Positions 6,447-10,071 of a stretch of 10,071 bases of DNA are shown one piece after another. Positions within the stretch are counted from its first letter, which is position 1, and each line of letters starts with the position of its first letter. This DNA comes from Rhodospirillaceae bacterium UBA6219 (GTDB lineage Bacteria > Pseudomonadota > Alphaproteobacteria > Rhodospirillales > Magnetospirillaceae), in contig DISD01000021.1 of assembly GCA_002435715.1 (NCBI GenBank), forward strand, positions 3,635-13,705, in the 5' to 3' direction. The translations under genes were made by a program, and so were the position numbers. The notes under the pieces are model-generated. The model saw nothing but the letters and a program-made list of their open reading frames with translations, made no database searches and was not told the origin of the DNA.

Positions 6447-6908
6447 ATGAAATATTTACGTAAAATTGTTTGCATCGGATTGCTTGCCGCCAGTTCCGCG
6501 CAAGCCGAGGAAATCGGCAGCGTTTCCACCGTGTTCAAGATGCTGGGCCCCAACGACAAGATCGTGGTCGAAGCCTTCGACGATCCCAAGGTGACCGGCG
6601 TCACCTGTTACCTGTCACGCGCCAAGAAGGGCGGCATTTCCGGGGGATTGGGCGTCGCCGAGGACACTTCGGACGCCTCGATCGCCTGTCGGCAGGTCGG
6701 CCCCATCGCCTTTACCGGCAAGATCAAGGACGGCGAGACGGTGTTCCAAAAAGACACGTCGTTACTGTTCAAGACCATCCAGGTCGTGCGCTTCCATGAC
6801 ACCAAACGCGACGTCTTGGTCTATCTGGTTTATTCCGACCGCATCATCGAGGGCTCGCCCAAAAACTCTATTTCGGTGGTCCCCATTCCGCCGGGGCAAG
6901 GGAAATAG
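6447..6908 (+). CDS. creA: CreA family secreted protein
   Basis: A 153-residue protein of the CreA family, named from the E. coli cre locus; its biochemical role is not established. The N-terminus MKYLRKIVCIGLLAASSAQA is a classical Sec signal peptide with likely cleavage after residue 20, so the mature protein should be periplasmic. Family stretches are EEIGSVSTVFKMLGPNDKIV (21-40), EAFDDPKVTGVTCYLSRAKKG (42-62), SDASIACRQVGPI (75-87), SLLFKTIQVVRFHDTKRD (105-122) and LVYLVYSDRIIEGSPKNSIS (124-143). Cys54 and Cys81 are the only cysteines of the mature part and could form a disulphide. No creBCD genes are beside it, so it is not in an E. coli-like regulatory locus. It is the first gene of a pair: the next start is 3 bases after its stop. 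Confidence 0.92.
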   Translation: MKYLRKIVCIGLLAASSAQAEEIGSVSTVFKMLGPNDKIVVEAFDDPKVTGVTCYLSRAKKGGISGGLGVAEDTSDASIACRQVGPIAFTGKIKDGETVFQKDTSLLFKTIQVVRFHDTKRDVLVYLVYSDRIIEGSPKNSISVVPIPPGQGK

Positions 6909-6911
6909 GCC

Positions 6912-8567
6912 ATGGAACTGCCCGCCGACCAGCATTTGCTGTACAGCGACCTGACCGCCAAGCTGACCAAGCTGGGCAACCAGGACCAGCTGATCGCCTA
7001 TATGGGCCAAATGCTGCGCACATTGCTGCGCCGTCAGGGCGATTCCGAGTTCCGCGTCGCCATCCAGGATTCGTTCATTTCCGGTTTGATCGGACGTGAT
7101 TGGGACGACCAACTGGCACTGGCCCGCGAAGTCATCCTGATCGTCATCGCCAAACGTCCCGAAATCGCCCTGGCCTGGCAACGCCAACAAGGCGGCGACG
7201 ACAATCCCCATCGCCGCGCAGCCGACCGCGGGGAAGCCCCCAAGGTGGTGACGGACCCCGATTTGCCCGATCTGGACCTGATCGGGGCAGCGGCTCCCGG
7301 GCCGCCCCCCCCCAAGCCGCCTTATTCGTTCGGCGCCGCCGAGGACAAGGTGGCCGAACACGTGCTCGAGACCCTGAACCGCCGCTTGGCGCTGTTCCGT
7401 CTGCCCATGGCGACGTTTCCCTCGGTCGCCTATGTCCATGAGCAGGAATTTTTCCTGTTCTCCCCCATCTTCGCCCGCGTGCTCGGCGAATTCATGACCG
7501 AGATCATCCTGCCATCGTGCCGCGATTCCCTGGAACGCCGGGTCTACAAGGCCATGAGCCGGGTCGCCTCGACCCGTCCCGACATGGGGCTGTCCGAAGT
7601 CAGGTCGGACATGTGGGCGGTGGTGGTGGAACGCCTCAGCAAATTGGGTGGCCGCCTGAACGGGGCGCGCGCCAAGCTGGCCCAGCCCGCCGATGCCACG
7701 GCTCCGCAATACCAGGAAGTCGAGGTACCGGTGGACCGCCCGCGGGTGTTCCGGGTGCTGGGCGTCGGTTTCCGCATGGGAACACGGACCGAGCTGAAGC
7801 GGGTCAAGGTCAAGGTGAAATCGGCCAAGGAATTGGACCAATACGAGATCGAAGCCCTGAACCTGATGTCGATCTTGCGTGACCGCGCCGCCGAGGCCGG
7901 GCTGGATCTGCCGCAAGAATGCGATTTCGAGTTCCTGGCGGCGCTGTTCATGGTCGACGGCCGCCGTCTGGCCCAGACGGTCAAGGAATTGATGGGTTTG
8001 GCCGAACACAAGGAAACCAGCCGCGCCTATCTGATGGAACGTTTGGGCGCCGTGGACGAAACCTTCGCCAACACCATTTCCGACGCCATCGCCCTGCTGC
8101 TGTTCCACGGCGCGGTGGGCGGCCCCTTCGGCTTTGCCGAATTGTACGAAACCGCCATCGGCACCGCCCGCAACCAGGCGGTACGTGCCATCCAGCGTCC
8201 GTTCCTGAATGCCGAAATGGCCCGCCGTCCGCGCGAACTGGCCTTTCAGGTCCGCGAAGTCATGCGCAAGCGCCTGGATGAAATGCGTATGACCACCGCC
8301 TTGGCCGCTTTGTTCAATGTGTGGAACACCCTGCCCCAGGCCAATTTCGCCCAAAGCCGGGACGCGGCGCTGACCGTCTTCCGCGCCTTCCCCATCGCCT
8401 TTGCCGGCGACGCCGACGAAGCGGCGCTGTCGGCCATCGGACAGCAAATCTGCGCCATCATGGCCGCCGAGAAGGTGGACGTGGAAATGGCCAGCGCCGC
8501 CATCTTGCGGCTTTACAAACCCTTGGCCCAGGCCATCCCCATGGCCCCTGGCGCCTTCGTGGTTTAA
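6912..8567 (+). CDS. Uncharacterised 551-residue helical protein coupled to creA
   Basis: I do not recognise this family. It is a complete gene starting at ATG 6912, 3 bases after the creA stop, with AAGGGAAA as the likely ribosome binding site inside the end of creA. Codon use matches the neighbours, so it looks native. There is no signal peptide or clear membrane span, so it should be cytosolic. Three parts can be seen: an N-terminal helical domain (about 1-90); a polar, proline-rich linker (about 91-138) ending in PGPPPPKPP and coded partly by nine C in a row; and a large mostly helical domain (about 140-545). The last includes a basic segment, RVFRVLGVGFRMGTRTELKR (278-297) followed by KVKVKVKSAKE, and an aromatic-rich stretch, HEQEFFLFSPIFARVLGEF (176-194). 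No nucleotide-binding, protease or nuclease motif is evident. The pairing suggests a link with CreA, but its role is unknown. Confidence 0.85.
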   Translation: MELPADQHLLYSDLTAKLTKLGNQDQLIAYMGQMLRTLLRRQGDSEFRVAIQDSFISGLIGRDWDDQLALAREVILIVIAKRPEIALAWQRQQGGDDNPHRRAADRGEAPKVVTDPDLPDLDLIGAAAPGPPPPKPPYSFGAAEDKVAEHVLETLNRRLALFRLPMATFPSVAYVHEQEFFLFSPIFARVLGEFMTEIILPSCRDSLERRVYKAMSRVASTRPDMGLSEVRSDMWAVVVERLSKLGGRLNGARAKLAQPADATAPQYQEVEVPVDRPRVFRVLGVGFRMGTRTELKRVKVKVKSAKELDQYEIEALNLMSILRDRAAEAGLDLPQECDFEFLAALFMVDGRRLAQTVKELMGLAEHKETSRAYLMERLGAVDETFANTISDAIALLLFHGAVGGPFGFAELYETAIGTARNQAVRAIQRPFLNAEMARRPRELAFQVREVMRKRLDEMRMTTALAALFNVWNTLPQANFAQSRDAALTVFRAFPIAFAGDADEAALSAIGQQICAIMAAEKVDVEMASAAILRLYKPLAQAIPMAPGAFVV

Positions 8568-8648
8568 AGACCGCACTTTTCTTGACTTCCTGGGGGAACT
8601 CCAACAGAGTCCGCTCTTTCCTTCGCACTTGCACGAAAGAGTCTTTTC
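8568..8648 (+). promoter_or_regulatory. thrS leader: candidate promoter and hairpin covering the ribosome binding site
   Basis: This 81-base gap has a possible -35 TTGACT (8582-8587, 5 of 6) with a poor -10 CAGAGT (8605-8610) 17 bases on. Just before thrS, CTCTTTC (8614-8620) can pair with GAAAGAG (8635-8641) around a 14-base loop, and CTTTT follows (8643-8647). The 3' arm GAAAGAG is also the only purine-rich site at the right distance (7 bases) from the ATG, so the hairpin would hide the ribosome binding site. A competing hairpin, AGAG (8606-8609) with CTCT (8614-8617), would free it. The hairpin could instead act as a weak terminator for the genes upstream. Confidence 0.45.
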
Positions 8649-10071
8649 ATGGTTGCCATCACGCTTCCCGACGGCAGCGTCCGCGAATTCCCCGGCCCGG
8701 TGACGGGTCTGGACGTGGCCAAGTCCATCGGTGCCGGCCTGGCCAAGGCCGCCCTTGCCATCCGTATCGACGGCGTGATGAAGGACCTGACCACCACCCT
8801 TTCCACCGATTGCCAACTGGCCATCGTCACCGCCAAGGACGGATCGGACGCGCTGGAATTGCTGCGCCACGACGCCGCCCACGTGATGGCGGAAGCGGTG
8901 AAGGAATTGTACCCGGAAACCCAGGTCACCATCGGCCCGGCCATCGAGAACGGTTTCTATTACGATTTCGCCCGCCCGATTCCGTTCACCCCCGACGATC
9001 TGGAAAAGATCGAGGCCCGCATGAAGGAGATCGTCGACCGCGACGAAGCCATCGTGCGCGAGGAGATGAGCCGCGACGACGCGGTGAAGTTCTTCTCGGA
9101 CATGGGTGAGAAGTACAAGGCCGAGATCATCGCCTCGATCCCCGAAGGCCAGCCCATCGGTCTTTACCGCCAGGGCGCCTTCATCGATCTGTGCCGCGGC
9201 CCGCATCTTCCGTCCACCGCCAAGCTGGGCAAGGCCTTCAAGCTGATGAAGCTGGCCGGCGCCTATTGGCGGGGTGATTCCAAGAACGAAATGCTGCAGC
9301 GGATCTATGGCACCGCCTGGTTCGACAAGAAGGACCTGGATTCCTATCTGCACATGCTGGAAGAAGCGGAAAAGCGCGACCACCGTCGCCTGGGCCGCGA
9401 GATGAACCTGTTCCACCTGCAGGAAGAAGCGGTGGGGTCGGTGTTCTGGCATCAAAAGGGCTGGGCGCTTTATCGCACCGTCGAAGCCTATATGCGGACC
9501 CGTCTGGAAGCCGAGAACTACCAGGAAGTCAAAACCCCGCAATTGGTCGACTTCTCGCTGTGGGAAGCCTCGGGCCACGCCGACAAGTTCTCGGAAAGCA
9601 TGTTCACCATCAAGACCCAGGATGAACGCCATCTTGCGGTCAAGCCGATGAACTGCCCCTGCCATGTGCAGATTTTCCGCCAGGGCATCAAGTCGTATCG
9701 CGATCTGCCGCTGCGCATGGCCGAGTTCGGGTCGTGCCACCGTTATGAACCGTCGGGCGCTTTGCACGGCATCATGCGGGTGCGCGCCTTCACCCAGGAC
9801 GACGCCCACATCTTCTGCACCGAGGATCAGATCACCCGGGAAAGCCTGGACGTCTGCGACCTGATCTTGTCCATCTACCGGGATTTCGGCTTCGACGACA
9901 TCCGCATCAAGTTCTCCGACCGCCCGGCCAAGCGGGTGGGCAGCGACCAGACCTGGGACAAGGCCGAAGCCGCCCTGCTGGCCGCCGTCCAGGCCACCGG
10001 CCTGTCCTTCAGCCACAACCCCGGCGAAGGCGCCTTCTACGGCCCCAAGCTGGAATTCGTGCTGCGCGACG
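8649..10071 (+). CDS. thrS: Threonyl-tRNA synthetase, N-terminal 474 residues (3' end outside window)
   Basis: This gene opens at ATG 8649 and runs off the right edge without a stop; family members are about 640 residues, so roughly a quarter is missing. The enzyme charges tRNA-Thr with threonine in the cytosol and clears wrongly attached serine. The domains seen are an N-terminal TGS domain (about 1-62, ITLPDGSVREFPGPVTGLDVA) and the editing domain with H74 and H78 in RHDAAHVMAEAV, together with D180, C182 and H186 in FIDLCRGPH. The class II catalytic core starts near 245; it shows the zinc ligand C336 in KPMNCPCH, motif 2 around RMAEFGSCHRYEPSGALHG (357-375), and the second zinc ligand H387 in DDAHIFC. 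The third zinc ligand, motif 3 and the anticodon-binding domain lie beyond the window. All editing and catalytic residues visible are intact. Confidence 0.98.
   Translation, partial: MVAITLPDGSVREFPGPVTGLDVAKSIGAGLAKAALAIRIDGVMKDLTTTLSTDCQLAIVTAKDGSDALELLRHDAAHVMAEAVKELYPETQVTIGPAIENGFYYDFARPIPFTPDDLEKIEARMKEIVDRDEAIVREEMSRDDAVKFFSDMGEKYKAEIIASIPEGQPIGLYRQGAFIDLCRGPHLPSTAKLGKAFKLMKLAGAYWRGDSKNEMLQRIYGTAWFDKKDLDSYLHMLEEAEKRDHRRLGREMNLFHLQEEAVGSVFWHQKGWALYRTVEAYMRTRLEAENYQEVKTPQLVDFSLWEASGHADKFSESMFTIKTQDERHLAVKPMNCPCHVQIFRQGIKSYRDLPLRMAEFGSCHRYEPSGALHGIMRVRAFTQDDAHIFCTEDQITRESLDVCDLILSIYRDFGFDDIRIKFSDRPAKRVGSDQTWDKAEAALLAAVQATGLSFSHNPGEGAFYGPKLEFVLRD

Noticed and set aside
6762..10016. Open minus-strand frame of 1084 codons lying opposite creA, the 551-residue gene and thrS
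   Set aside because: Its predicted product is rich in Gly, His, Gln and Asp repeats typical of the reverse complement of GC-biased genes. It crosses three well supported genes and the thrS leader, has no recognisable domain, and its length follows from the rarity of TTA, CTA and TCA triplets in the sense strand.
1..10071. CRISPR arrays, tRNA or rRNA genes, insertion sequences, phage or toxin-antitoxin genes
   Set aside because: No regularly spaced repeats, transposase motifs, cloverleaf-like segments or flanking target duplications were seen by eye on either strand.

Overview
The window is a GC-rich bacterial chromosome segment with dense, short-spaced genes. The gene set (gap-pgk pair, CreA, ThrRS, DUF6165 and family 9 glycosyltransferases) and the codon bias point to an alphaproteobacterium, most likely of the Rhodospirillales. 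A Magnetospirillum-like organism is my best guess, from memory of the protein sequences and not from any search.

Layout. Positions 1-1898 (+) hold central glycolysis: the 3' part of gap (glyceraldehyde-3-phosphate dehydrogenase), a strong intrinsic terminator, and complete pgk (phosphoglycerate kinase) with its own terminator. From 6300 down to 1960 (-) runs a tightly packed five-gene block, probably one operon. In transcription order it encodes a DUF6165 protein, two tandem family 9 (heptosyltransferase-like) glycosyltransferases joined by a TGATG overlap, a cytoplasmic-looking trypsin-fold serine peptidase, and an FkbM-type methyltransferase. This looks like a small surface-glycan (LPS, capsule or glycoprotein) assembly and decoration module with an unexpected peptidase in it. 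It converges on pgk at a terminator at about 1922-1948.

Positions 6447-8567 (+) carry a divergent gene pair: a secreted CreA-family protein and, 3 bases later, a 551-residue protein I do not recognise. A sigma70-like promoter with a TATAGT -10 lies upstream of creA. From 8649 to the window edge (+) is the 5' three quarters of thrS (threonyl-tRNA synthetase). Its ribosome binding site lies in the 3' arm of a small hairpin that could control translation or end upstream transcription.

No tRNA, rRNA, CRISPR array, insertion sequence or phage gene was seen, and no non-coding stretch exceeds about 150 bases. The least explained parts are the 551-residue protein coupled to CreA, and the peptidase and DUF6165 protein in the glycan operon. 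I found no clearly novel multi-gene defence or mobile system.
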